From CAZNUM01 sp046861615 (GTDB lineage: Bacteria; Fidelibacterota; Marinisomatia; Marinisomatales; TCS55), in the NCBI GenBank assembly GCA_046861615.1, contig JBHHUS010000043.1, positions 1 through 14,850 on the forward strand: DNA of 14,850 nucleotides, read 5' to 3'. This document shows, piece by piece, positions 1-8,220 of this stretch (position 1 is the first letter of the stretch; each line of letters begins with the position of its first letter). The notes beneath the pieces were generated by a model, which saw only the letters and a program-made list of their open reading frames with translations, was not told the DNA's origin and made no database searches. Both the position numbers and the translations under genes were made by a program.

Positions 1-2
1 CG

Positions 3-50
3 GGGCGGATTGAACAGTTTAAGAAAAAATATAGTAATAAAACCAAATAA
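3..50 (+). CDS. rpmE: Ribosomal protein bL31, C-terminal fragment
   Basis: The window opens inside a reading frame that ends at the TAA at 48-50. The visible residues are GRIEQFKKKYSNKTK, which match the basic C-terminus of bacterial L31, where a GRV-x-x-F-x-(K/R)-(K/R)-(Y/F) pattern is usual. L31 is a component of the 50S subunit at the intersubunit bridge. The following YqhQ-prfA-prmC order supports the call, because rpmE often precedes DUF1385 and prfA in bacteria. The start and any zinc-binding cysteines lie outside the window. Only 15 residues are visible, so the identification rests on a short match plus context. Confidence 0.72.
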   Translation, partial: GRIEQFKKKYSNKTK

Positions 51-122
51 TGGTTTGAGTTATCCCAATCATTTATTGAATAAATTACCTGCGGGAATAT
101 GCTTACTTTTCTTTTGACAATA

Positions 123-1064
123 ATGAAGCCGGCTATTCTAGTGGGTGGCCAGGCGGTCATCGAAGGAGTGATGATGCGGGTACCCGGTGCCTATGCCACG
201 GCAGTCCGTGACCCGGAAGGAGACATTCAGGTTGCCTGTCACCCCTTTCAATCTGTAACTGAACGATCTAATTTCTGGAATAAACCAATTTTTCGTGGGA
301 TGGCCAGTCTCTATGAAGCGATGAAAATGGGGATGGCCACTCTGCAGTGGTCAGCAGAAATTGCCCTACCGGAGGAAGAAGCCAAAAATTCTAGTTCAAA
401 ACTGACAAACGGCCTTTCCACTGGTTTTGCCATCGTCGTAGCGATTGGATTATTTATGGTGGCTCCCCTGTGGATTACAACCCGGTTGCTGGATATCGAA
501 AAGGACGCAATTACCTTTAACCTGACTTCCGGTTTATTGAGAATCATCTTTTTCATTATTTACCTTTATCTGATCTCTTTTATGAAAGATGTGGGTCGGC
601 TCTTCCAGTATCATGGGGCTGAACATCGGGTAGTGTACAATTTTGAATCCGGGGCAGACATAACCATTGAAAAAGCACAAACATTTCCCACCCAGCATCC
701 CCGCTGTGGTACCAGTTTTCTGTTTATTGTATTAATCTCTGCTATTCTGGTGTTTGCACTAATTGACACGGTTGTGCTTACTCTTTCTGGGACCATCAGC
801 CTGAAAATTCGTCTGTTAGTGCACCTACCGTTAATTCCACTGGTGGCCGGTGTTTCCTATGAGTTAATAAAATTATCAGCGCGGAATGGAAATAATCCGC
901 TTTTCAAAGTACTGCGGGTGCCAGGATTGTGGCTCCAGAATATTACTACCCGTATTCCTGAGGATGACATGGTGGAGGTGGCCATAAAAGCATTACGAAG
1001 CGCATTCGGCGATAAATATGAAGAGGTAATTGGTCAAGAGTATTTGGCAGAGGCCATCGGTTGA
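123..1064 (+). CDS. yqhQ: YqhQ-type DUF1385 membrane protein
   Basis: Integral membrane protein of the DUF1385 family (B. subtilis YqhQ); its biochemical role is not established. I chose the ATG at 123 rather than the upstream ATG at 99, because it gives a 313-residue protein starting MKPAILVGGQAVIEGVMM, where the family signature GGQAVIEGVMM sits at residues 8-18 as usual. Further family blocks are QYHGAEHRVVYNFE (162-175) and HPRCGTSFLF (192-201). Hydrophobic stretches near 102-120, 138-156, 198-222 and 230-248 suggest about four membrane segments. No Shine-Dalgarno site is evident at 123. The stop overlaps the TTG start of prfA (TTGA, 1061-1064), so the two are probably translationally coupled. 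Linkage to rpmE and prfA-prmC is a recurrent bacterial arrangement. Confidence 0.9.
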   Translation: MKPAILVGGQAVIEGVMMRVPGAYATAVRDPEGDIQVACHPFQSVTERSNFWNKPIFRGMASLYEAMKMGMATLQWSAEIALPEEEAKNSSSKLTNGLSTGFAIVVAIGLFMVAPLWITTRLLDIEKDAITFNLTSGLLRIIFFIIYLYLISFMKDVGRLFQYHGAEHRVVYNFESGADITIEKAQTFPTQHPRCGTSFLFIVLISAILVFALIDTVVLTLSGTISLKIRLLVHLPLIPLVAGVSYELIKLSARNGNNPLFKVLRVPGLWLQNITTRIPEDDMVEVAIKALRSAFGDKYEEVIGQEYLAEAIG

Positions 1065-2125
1065 TTGAAAAGCTAAAAGGAATCATTACGCGATTTGAAA
1101 AGCTGGAAGCTCAAATGGCGGACCCGGCTCAGATTGTTGATCAGAGAAAAATGACCGAACTGGCCAAGGAACACCGGAGAAGGAGCCCGCTGGTATCCAA
1201 GGCGAAGGAATATATTGCTCTTTCGGAACAGATTGAAGAGGATCGGGAAATCATGGTGGGTAACGATCCCGAATTGAAACAGCTGGCAGAGTCTGAGCTG
1301 GAAGAGCTGGAAAGCTCTCTGAAGCGATTGGAAGAGGAGATAAAACTCCTCATGCTTCCGAAAGATCCTCGTGATAACAAAAACACAATTGTTGAGATCC
1401 GTGCCGGTACCGGTGGAGATGAAGCTGCTTTATTTGCCATGGATCTATATCGTATGTATGTCCGTTTTGCCGAAAGGAATAGCTGGAAACACGAAATCCT
1501 GGAATCCAACGAAATTGGTATTGGCGGCTATAAGGAGGTTATTTTTTCGGTAGAAGGAGCGGGTGTTTATGGTCAGTTGAAATACGAAAGTGGAGTTCAT
1601 CGGGTCCAGCGGGTTCCAAAAACGGAGACTGGTGGTCGAATTCATACTTCTGCTGCCACGGTAGCCATTTTGGCGGAGGCGGAAGAAGCGGATGTGGAGG
1701 TTAATGAAGCCGATTTAAAAATTGACACCTACCGGGCCAGTGGAGCCGGGGGCCAGCATGTGAATAAAACAGAATCGGCCATCCGGATCACTCACGTACC
1801 CACAGGTTTAGTAGTCACTTGTCAGGATGAAAAGTCCCAACATAAAAATAAGGTCGCTGCTATGAAGGTGTTACGCTCGCGATTGTTAGCCCTGGAGGAG
1901 GAGCGAATTACCAGAGAACGGGCAGATGTGAGAAAGTTGATGGTATCTACCGGGGATCGTTCTGTAAAAATCCGAACCTATAATTTCCCCCAGGGGCGGG
2001 TAACAGATCACAGGATTAATTTTACCAGTTACAACTTGGAGGGAATTTTGGACGGTGAGTTGGGAGAGTTGATTGATAATTTGAAACTGGCTGATCAGCA
2101 GGCTCGCCTAGTGGCTGCGGAGTAA
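1061..2125 (+). CDS. prfA: Peptide chain release factor 1 (RF1)
   Basis: Class I release factor that reads UAA and UAG in the ribosomal A site and triggers peptidyl-tRNA hydrolysis. The 354-residue length is typical. The N-terminal coiled-coil domain spans roughly 1-100. The RF1 block AGTGGDEAALFAMDLYRMY is at 115-133, and the stop-codon-recognition tripeptide is PKT at 186-188 (RF1-type PxT, not the SPF of RF2). The catalytic GGQ is at 230-232 within RASGAGGQHVNKTESAIR. The start is a TTG at 1061 overlapping the yqhQ stop by four bases; the resulting N-terminus MIEKLKGIITRFEKLE aligns well with other RF1 proteins. Gln232 is the expected substrate of PrmC, encoded immediately downstream. Confidence 0.97.
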   Translation: MIEKLKGIITRFEKLEAQMADPAQIVDQRKMTELAKEHRRRSPLVSKAKEYIALSEQIEEDREIMVGNDPELKQLAESELEELESSLKRLEEEIKLLMLPKDPRDNKNTIVEIRAGTGGDEAALFAMDLYRMYVRFAERNSWKHEILESNEIGIGGYKEVIFSVEGAGVYGQLKYESGVHRVQRVPKTETGGRIHTSAATVAILAEAEEADVEVNEADLKIDTYRASGAGGQHVNKTESAIRITHVPTGLVVTCQDEKSQHKNKVAAMKVLRSRLLALEEERITRERADVRKLMVSTGDRSVKIRTYNFPQGRVTDHRINFTSYNLEGILDGELGELIDNLKLADQQARLVAAE

Positions 2126-2126
2126 A

Positions 2127-3008
2127 ATGGACAACGACACCCGCGGATCAGAGAAAAATTGGCGGGTGATTGACCTCCTCCAGTGGGGTGAGGATTATTT
2201 TTCTTCCCGACATTTTGAGCACCCTCGTCGGGAAATTGAATGGCTTTTATGTGAACTCCTGGGCTACCAACGAATTGATTTATATCTGCAATTTGAAGAA
2301 CCAGTTTCAAGGGGAAAGCTCACTCGTTTAAGGGGTTGGGTTCAACGACGAATTAAACTGGAACCACTGCAATATATCACCGGGGAAACAGAATTTTATG
2401 GCCGGTCTTTCAAAGTAACCCCAGCGGTACTGATACCGCGCCCGGAAACGGAGCGGATGATAGATGTAGCTCTCCATTCAGTCAGGAATATTGAAAAACC
2501 CCGAATTCTAGACGTCGGAACCGGTTCCGGTTGTGTAGCTATCTCCATAGCTGCCGAGTGTCCTGCTGGTGAAGTTACGGCCCTGGAGGTATCCTCTGCG
2601 GCCCTGGAAATTGCCCGGTACAATGTTAAACAAAATCAGACTACTAACATAAAACTGGTAGAGATGAACTTTCTGGAAGCTGTACCGGAGAAACGCTTCG
2701 ATCTGGTTGTTTCTAATCCACCATATATTCCGACAGTAGAAATGGAGAGCCTCATGCCGGATGTTCGTGATTACGAGCCTCGCGTGGCTTTAACCGATAA
2801 TCAGGATGGTTTGACGTTTTACCGTCGATTGGCCGAGGTGGCTGAACAAGTAGTAAATCCAGGCGGTTGGTTGGTGATGGAAGTAGGTTTAGGAGATCAT
2901 GCCCGCCGGGCTAAAGAGGTGTTTTTACAGGATTGTTTTTCAGCCATCGAGTTGATTTCTGATTTTAATGGGGATGATCGCGTTCTAAAAGTCCGATACT
3001 CCGGTTGA
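2127..3008 (+). CDS. prmC: Release factor N5-glutamine methyltransferase PrmC
   Basis: SAM-dependent methyltransferase that methylates the glutamine of the GGQ motif in RF1 and RF2. The protein has 293 residues. It has an N-terminal helical recognition domain (about 1-90) with the family pattern around PLQYITGETEFYG, then PRPETE (105-110), the SAM-binding motif DVGTGSG (129-135) and the catalytic NPPY (197-200) that binds the glutamine amide. The ATG lies one base after the prfA stop, with GGAG at 2119-2122 inside the end of prfA as a plausible ribosome-binding site, so enzyme and substrate are co-expressed. A 9-bp AT-rich hairpin overlaps its stop codon. Confidence 0.96.
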   Translation: MDNDTRGSEKNWRVIDLLQWGEDYFSSRHFEHPRREIEWLLCELLGYQRIDLYLQFEEPVSRGKLTRLRGWVQRRIKLEPLQYITGETEFYGRSFKVTPAVLIPRPETERMIDVALHSVRNIEKPRILDVGTGSGCVAISIAAECPAGEVTALEVSSAALEIARYNVKQNQTTNIKLVEMNFLEAVPEKRFDLVVSNPPYIPTVEMESLMPDVRDYEPRVALTDNQDGLTFYRRLAEVAEQVVNPGGWLVMEVGLGDHARRAKEVFLQDCFSAIELISDFNGDDRVLKVRYSG

Positions 3009-3025
3009 AAATTTTTATTTTCAAC
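3004..3025 (+). other. AT-rich hairpin at the prmC stop codon
   Basis: GTTGAAAAT at 3004-3012 and ATTTTCAAC at 3017-3025 are perfect inverted repeats, a 9-bp stem with a TTTT loop. The stem includes the prmC TGA stop. It is the only obvious secondary structure in the prmC-dnaE gap. No run of T follows the stem, so it is not a canonical intrinsic terminator. It might protect a 3' end or slow polymerase. The rest of the gap (3026-3106) shows no confident promoter. Confidence 0.35.
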
Positions 3026-3106
3026 TAACTCGCCCCTGTCCAGATAGAAAATGTCGCTGTATTTTCAGCAGTAGTTTTTTGTTTGAGAACAATCATTTTA
3101 CTTTAA

Positions 3107-6100
3107 ATGACAGCGGAATTCGTACATCTTCATAACCATTCTGATTACAGTCTTCTGGACGGTGCACAGACCGTTCAGACACTGGTGAACACTGTCTCTG
3201 ATCTGGGGATGGATACGGTAGCTCTAACGGATCACGGTAATCTGTTTGGTGTCATTCCCTTTTACAATGCCGCCAAAAAAGCCGGAATTAAACCGGTTAT
3301 TGGCTGTGAAACTTATGTCGCCGTAGGCAGTCGATTTGATAAGAAGCCCCGGTCAGACGGTGGGTGGGGGAATAATCATCTGATCTTGTTAGCCCAGAAT
3401 TATACCGGTTATAAAAACCTGATGAAACTGGCAACATTTGCCTATTTGGAAGGGTTTTACTACCGGCCGCGGATCGATCTGGAACTCCTGAAAGATTATA
3501 ACGAAGGTTTAATTTGTTTATCGGCCTGCTTAAAAGGGGAACTTCCGGAAAAAATGTTAAAAGGGGACTGGAAGGGCGCCCGGGAAGCTGCTCTGCGTTT
3601 TTCTGAATTGTTCCCGGATCGATTCTATCTCGAGGTACAGAATCACGGGATAGCCGAGGAAACTCAGAATATTGAAAACATGGTGAAGTTGAGTCAGGAA
3701 CTTGAATTGCCACTAGTCTGCACTAATGATGCCCATTATGCCCGATATGAACACTGGGAGGCCCATGATGTTCACATTTGTCTGGGGTCTGGTAAAGAAC
3801 GCAGCGACACAAATCGCCTGCGATATGCTACGCCTGAGTTTTATTTAAAATCCCAGGATCAGATGAATGATCTCTTTAAGGAAGTGCCGCAAGCCATGGA
3901 AAATTCCCGCCGAATTGCTGATAGTATCGAGTTGGAATTACCAATGGGTCAATATCATTTGCCAAAATTTCCCATTCCAACTGATGATCCTTCGCAGGAT
4001 CCGAATGAATATCTGAAGCAGTTGTGCCAGCGTGGAGTAAAAAACCGTTATGGCGAGCTAACCCCGGACCTTGAAAAACGTCTTAACCATGAACTGAAAG
4101 TCATTGAGAAAATGGGTTTCGCCGGTTATTTTTTAATTACCGCTGATTTCGTTAGCTATGCCCATCAAAATAAAATTCCGGTGGGCCCCGGCCGTGGATC
4201 TGCTGCGGGCAGCCTGGTCTCCTATGCCCTGGGAATCACCTCCATTGATCCTATTCGCCATGGGTTACTGTTTGAACGCTTCCTTAATCCTGACCGAATC
4301 AGCATGCCGGATATTGATATTGACTTCTGCATCGACCGACGGGGAGAAGTGATTGATTACATCAAACACCAGTACGGAGAAAATTCGGTTACTCAGATCA
4401 TTACTTTTGGGAAAATGAAAGCCCGTCAGGTTGTTCGGGATGTTGGTCGCGTGCTGAGCTATTCATTCGGTGAAATTGACCGTCTGGCAAAAATGATTCC
4501 CACAACTTTAAATATTACCCTTGAAGAAGCTCTGAACCAAAACCCTGAATTACGCTCCGCTGCTGAAGGCCCTTACAAAGAAGTGATTGATTTATCCCTG
4601 GTTTTAGAAGGTATGAATCGACATGCTTCTACGCATGCTGCCGGGGTGGTCATTGCACCGGGGGAACTTACGGACTATGTGCCACTATATCGTTCACCTC
4701 AGGGGGATATCACTTCCCAGTACGATATGAAAGGCCTGGAGGCATTGGGACTGTTGAAAATGGATTTTTTAGGTCTACGCAATCTCACGGTTATCAGCAA
4801 TACACTCAAATTGATTGAGCAACAGGGTAAAAAAATTAATATTGAAAAAATTCCCCTGGATGATCCTGACGTGTATCGGCTTTTCTCAAAAGGATTGACA
4901 ATCGGTGTGTTCCAATTTGAATCTTCAGGTATGCGGGAATTCCTGAAAAAGCTGACCCCGACAGTGATTGAAGATCTAATTGCCATGAATGCTCTCTATC
5001 GTCCCGGCCCCATGGAAAATATCGCCGACTTTATTGCCCGTAAACGGGGGCGAAAAAAAATTGAGTACAGTCATCCATCCCTGGAATCGATTCTAAAGGA
5101 AACCTATGGTATTATTGTTTACCAGGAACAAGTCATGCAAATTGCCCATGACGTTGCCGGGTTCAGTCTGGCGGAAGCCGATATTATGCGCCGAGCCATG
5201 GGTAAAAAGAATCGACAATTAATGACTGAATTGAAGGTCAAATTTCTAGAAGGTTCCGTTAAAAATAATATCCCTCGAAGAACAGCGGAACGAATCTATG
5301 AATTAATCGAAAAATTCGCTCAGTATGGCTTCAATAAAAGCCATTCCACTGCCTATGCCTATGTTGCTTTCCAGACAGCCTGGTTGAAAGCTCACTATCC
5401 GGCAGAGTTCATGAGCGCCAACCTGACCAGTGAAATGTCCAATATCGACCGCGTGGTGATCTTGATTAATGAATGCCGTAAATTGAAAATGGAAGTAAAT
5501 CCGCCTGATGTGAATGTTTCCGATATTCATTTTAAACCCGTGGATAAGAAAACAATTTCTTTTGGCTTGAATGCGATTAAAAATGTAGGTACCAAAGCAC
5601 TGGAGAAGATTCTTGAAGCCCGGAAGGAAAATAGTTCTTTTAAAACCATCTTTGAATTTTGTGCCAAGGTTGATTTACGGGCGGTAAACCGGAAAGTCTT
5701 GGAAAGTTTAGTTAAATCCGGAGCAATGGATTCCTTGAGTGGTAACCGGGCGCAGAAATTTGAAGCGATTGATAAGGCCTTAAAATACGGCCAGCAGGTG
5801 CAGGAGGATCGAGCAAAAAATCAGGAGGATCTATTCGGTGGACTTCTGGATTCTGCGGGGAATAAAGTAACCATGATTCCGGATTTACCGGAGGTGGGTG
5901 AATGGGCAGAGCCCCAGCGTTTAAATTACGAAAAAGAAGTACTGGGCATGTTCATTTCAGGTCATCCGCTTTTGGAATATGCTGAGGATCTGGAGGAATT
6001 CAGCAATTATGATTTTTCCGATAATATTGAACACCTGCAACAGGATAAAATTCGCGTAGGTGGACAGATTCGGGAAGTAAAAATGCACTTTGACCGCAAG

Positions 6101-6547
6101 AATAATCAGATGGCTTTCTTCAGATTGGACTGTCTTGGAGGTCAGGCGGAGATTCTGGCTTTTAGCGATACGTTTGCCAGGAATCGTGATTTGATTCAGA
6201 ATGACAAGGTTGTTTTTGTAACCGGGAAACCTTCGGACACTTCTGATTTTTCGGATTTAAAACTGATTGCTGATGAAATTGTGAGTGTAGAGGAGGCCCG
6301 TGAAATGTATTCCAAACATGTCAATATCCGGGTTGAGCCGGATCAGATGACACCGGCTGATGCTGAAACACTCTTTAAGCTGGCAAAGGACCATGAGGGT
6401 TCCTGTGGCCTTATGTTTCACATGACCTCGGCCCATGGAAAACAGCAACGGATTTACGCTCACAATGTGAAAGTTTCGGCTCATCCTAAGTTTTTAAAAA
6501 AATTACGGGACACCTATGGAAAAAGTAATGTCTGGATATCGGATTGA
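3107..6547 (+). CDS. dnaE: DNA polymerase III alpha subunit (DnaE)
   Basis: Replicative C-family DNA polymerase, 1146 residues, a normal length for DnaE1. The N-terminal PHP domain (about 5-240) starts with HLHNHSDYSLLDG and retains TDH, the glutamate of the CETYV block, EVQNHG and TNDAHY, so its metal site looks intact, unlike E. coli DnaE. The palm carries GPGRGS (360-365), the PDIDIDF motif with Asp402 and Asp404, and the third catalytic Asp553 in LLKMDFLGLR; FNKSHSTAYAY follows near 740. A helix-hairpin-helix region lies near 815-880. An internal beta-clamp-binding motif QEDLF is at 906-910, and an OB fold lies near 980-1060. The C-terminal tau-binding region is short but present. No Shine-Dalgarno site precedes the ATG. 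The stop overlaps the TTG start of dtd. No intein or proofreading DnaQ fusion is present. Confidence 0.98.
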   Translation: MTAEFVHLHNHSDYSLLDGAQTVQTLVNTVSDLGMDTVALTDHGNLFGVIPFYNAAKKAGIKPVIGCETYVAVGSRFDKKPRSDGGWGNNHLILLAQNYTGYKNLMKLATFAYLEGFYYRPRIDLELLKDYNEGLICLSACLKGELPEKMLKGDWKGAREAALRFSELFPDRFYLEVQNHGIAEETQNIENMVKLSQELELPLVCTNDAHYARYEHWEAHDVHICLGSGKERSDTNRLRYATPEFYLKSQDQMNDLFKEVPQAMENSRRIADSIELELPMGQYHLPKFPIPTDDPSQDPNEYLKQLCQRGVKNRYGELTPDLEKRLNHELKVIEKMGFAGYFLITADFVSYAHQNKIPVGPGRGSAAGSLVSYALGITSIDPIRHGLLFERFLNPDRISMPDIDIDFCIDRRGEVIDYIKHQYGENSVTQIITFGKMKARQVVRDVGRVLSYSFGEIDRLAKMIPTTLNITLEEALNQNPELRSAAEGPYKEVIDLSLVLEGMNRHASTHAAGVVIAPGELTDYVPLYRSPQGDITSQYDMKGLEALGLLKMDFLGLRNLTVISNTLKLIEQQGKKINIEKIPLDDPDVYRLFSKGLTIGVFQFESSGMREFLKKLTPTVIEDLIAMNALYRPGPMENIADFIARKRGRKKIEYSHPSLESILKETYGIIVYQEQVMQIAHDVAGFSLAEADIMRRAMGKKNRQLMTELKVKFLEGSVKNNIPRRTAERIYELIEKFAQYGFNKSHSTAYAYVAFQTAWLKAHYPAEFMSANLTSEMSNIDRVVILINECRKLKMEVNPPDVNVSDIHFKPVDKKTISFGLNAIKNVGTKALEKILEARKENSSFKTIFEFCAKVDLRAVNRKVLESLVKSGAMDSLSGNRAQKFEAIDKALKYGQQVQEDRAKNQEDLFGGLLDSAGNKVTMIPDLPEVGEWAEPQRLNYEKEVLGMFISGHPLLEYAEDLEEFSNYDFSDNIEHLQQDKIRVGGQIREVKMHFDRKNNQMAFFRLDCLGGQAEILAFSDTFARNRDLIQNDKVVFVTGKPSDTSDFSDLKLIADEIVSVEEAREMYSKHVNIRVEPDQMTPADAETLFKLAKDHEGSCGLMFHMTSAHGKQQRIYAHNVKVSAHPKFLKKLRDTYGKSNVWISD

Positions 6548-6987
6548 TTGCATTGCTCCAACGTGTTTTGGAAGCCCGGGTTTCAGTGGAGGAGGTAACC
6601 ATTGGCAAAATTGGCCCGGGCTTGGTCATTTTCCTGGGAGTGGAAAAGGGAGATTCTGAGAAGGAAAGTGAATTCCTGGTTCAGAAAATTACCGGGTTTC
6701 GAATTTTTAATGACTCCGACGGAAAAATGAACCGTTCAATCCAGGATGTCGGTGGATCAGCGCTGGTGATTAGTCAATTTACTCTCTGTGGTGACTGGCG
6801 TAAGGGGCGGAGACCCAGTTTTATCAATGCAGCAGACCCGGCGCTGGGTGAAGAACTTTACAATGCTTTTATTGCCGGTTTAGAAGAAAATGATATTCCG
6901 GTTCAATCTGGTCAATTTGGGGCTATGATGGCCGTTACTTTAGTGAATGATGGACCAGTGACCTTTGTGCTGGACACCAACAAATAA
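6544..6987 (+). CDS. dtd: D-aminoacyl-tRNA deacylase
   Basis: Homodimeric enzyme that hydrolyses D-amino acids mischarged on tRNA (D-Tyr and others), and also Gly from tRNA-Ala, in translation quality control. The 147-residue length is standard. The N-terminus MIALLQRVLEARVSVE matches the family. The active-site signatures SQFTL (77-81) and NDGPVT (135-140, the Gly-cisPro motif that enforces chirality) are both present. The start is TTG at 6544, sharing TTGA with the dnaE stop, so expression is probably coupled to the polymerase. Coupling of dtd to dnaE is unusual compared with its more familiar neighbour rel/spoT; I treat it as local operon structure. Confidence 0.95.
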   Translation: MIALLQRVLEARVSVEEVTIGKIGPGLVIFLGVEKGDSEKESEFLVQKITGFRIFNDSDGKMNRSIQDVGGSALVISQFTLCGDWRKGRRPSFINAADPALGEELYNAFIAGLEENDIPVQSGQFGAMMAVTLVNDGPVTFVLDTNK

Positions 6988-7066
6988 CCAGACCCGGGAA
7001 ACATTTCCGACCTTCCCTTCCCTCTTGATTGGTACTGCTTCCATAAGTGAAACGTTTGTAACTTTT

Positions 7067-7072
7067 TATAAT
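7067..7072 (+). promoter_or_regulatory. Possible -10 element upstream of the B12-subunit gene
   Basis: The 102-base gap after dtd contains a perfect TATAAT at 7067-7072, 17 bases before the chosen ATG at 7090. At 17-bp spacing the -35 position reads TAAGTG, which does not resemble TTGACA, so only the -10 supports a promoter. Transcription from here would leave a very short leader. The pyrimidine-rich stretch at 7010-7025 shows no hairpin, and I see no terminator after dtd. Confidence 0.3.
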
Positions 7073-7089
7073 TAAAAGCGCTGGTGTCA

Positions 7090-7494
7090 ATGGAAAGAAA
7101 AATAAGAATTTTGATGGCTAAACCGGGTTTGGATGGCCATGACCGGGGGATTAAGGTTCTGGCGGCGGCCTACCGTGATGCCGGAATGGAAGTAATCTAT
7201 TTGGGATTGCGGCAGACACCGGAAATGATTGTTTCCGCTGCGCTCCAGGAAGATGTAGATGTCATTGCTCTCTCCAGCCTCAATAATGCTCACATGACCA
7301 TCTTCCCCCGGGTTTTGGAATTAATGCAGGCAAAACATCTGGATGATGTGCTGTTGGTGGGTGGCGGAATCATTCCCCGAAAAGACGTGGAAACATTGGA
7401 AAAAATGGGTGTGGGGAGACTTTTCGGCCCGGGGACACCGGTTCAGGAGACTGTGGATTATATTAAAAACTGGGTTGAGCAGAATCGCCGTTAA
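7090..7494 (+). CDS. Cobalamin-binding small subunit, methylmalonyl-CoA mutase type
   Basis: Free-standing B12-binding domain equivalent to the C-terminal domain of methylmalonyl-CoA mutase, which with a separate catalytic subunit interconverts methylmalonyl-CoA and succinyl-CoA, or serves a related acyl-CoA mutase. From the ATG at 7090 it is 134 residues; a GTG two codons upstream is an alternative start. It shows the base-off/His-on motif DGHDRG with the cobalt-ligating His17, GLRQTPE (39-45), the SxL-type segment SSLNNAHMT (62-70), GGGIIP (91-96) and FGPGT (112-116). In the second loop many mutases read S-x-L-S-G-A-H, whereas here it is SSLNNAH. The catalytic subunit is not in the window. 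The next gene begins directly after the stop. Confidence 0.88.
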   Translation: MERKIRILMAKPGLDGHDRGIKVLAAAYRDAGMEVIYLGLRQTPEMIVSAALQEDVDVIALSSLNNAHMTIFPRVLELMQAKHLDDVLLVGGGIIPRKDVETLEKMGVGRLFGPGTPVQETVDYIKNWVEQNRR

Positions 7495-8157
7495 ATGGAT
7501 TTAAATAACCAAACTGAACTGGAACTTTATTTTGCCGACCATTTTGATACCGTTCTATTCCCTGTATTAGCTGATATTTACCAATCTAAGGGCGATTATA
7601 TCCGGGCTAAAAAAGTGTGTGAAATTGGTTTAGGTCACAACCCTGATAATGTAGAGGGTCAATATATTTTGGCAAAGGCTGAATTGGCTCTGGGGGACCT
7701 GGTTACAGCGGAGAAATTAATGAAACGGGTTTTAAAGGCAGTCCCCGATCATCTATCGGCCGCCCTGACATTACCAGTGATTCAAGAGCAATTAGAGCGT
7801 TCTGAATCGACGCTGAAAATTAGTTGGAAGCGAGCTCTGAAGGTAGATCCTGAAAATAAATTAGCCCGGGATTTTTTAAAGAACCGGAAACTGGTTTCAA
7901 AGAATAAAAAAAAGGCAACCACCAAGTCTGAAAAAGCCGTTCCTTCTACGGGACCAACCCAACCAGTCCCGGATAAAAATCTGGAAGGTATAAATATCAG
8001 CCCCCGCCTGGCTACGTTCACCCTGGTGAGTGTTCTCCGGAATCAAGGTTTGTTTCACCAGGCCTTGGATGTGCTGGATGTGCTGGAGGAACAGGGGAAG
8101 GATCGGGAGCGGATTAATCGGGAGCGGGAGGCCATTAAGGCTGAAATTCAACCCTGA
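7495..8157 (+). CDS. TPR-repeat protein of unknown function
   Basis: A 220-residue soluble protein with no signal peptide or membrane segment. Residues about 20-125 form tetratricopeptide-like helical hairpins (for example ADIYQSKGDYIRAKKVCEIGL and AKAELALGDLVTAEKLMKRVL). A lysine- and proline-rich, probably disordered linker spans 129-165. A C-terminal helical segment from about 167 contains SPRLATFTLVSVLRNQGLFHQALDVL in two halves of one more TPR-like hairpin. The C-terminus is highly charged. The ATG immediately follows the stop of the B12-binding subunit with no spacer, implying tight co-translation. Function is unknown; a scaffolding or adaptor role is possible but not shown. A 9-base tandem duplication (8068-8085) encodes the repeated Asp-Val-Leu. 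Confidence 0.8.
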   Translation: MDLNNQTELELYFADHFDTVLFPVLADIYQSKGDYIRAKKVCEIGLGHNPDNVEGQYILAKAELALGDLVTAEKLMKRVLKAVPDHLSAALTLPVIQEQLERSESTLKISWKRALKVDPENKLARDFLKNRKLVSKNKKKATTKSEKAVPSTGPTQPVPDKNLEGINISPRLATFTLVSVLRNQGLFHQALDVLDVLEEQGKDRERINREREAIKAEIQP

Positions 8158-8220
8158 CGGCCGACTGTTTATCCAAACCACCTTTTATTTTCAACCCCTT
8201 GATTGGACAAAAGAGAATCC

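Noticed and set aside
99..122. Upstream ATG adding eight residues to the YqhQ-type protein
   Set aside because: The family N-terminal signature starts close to the ATG at 123, and the extra residues match no family member I know.
3297..3713. A 138-codon minus-strand frame inside dnaE
   Set aside because: It lies opposite the highly conserved PHP domain and has no motif; it is a shadow frame.
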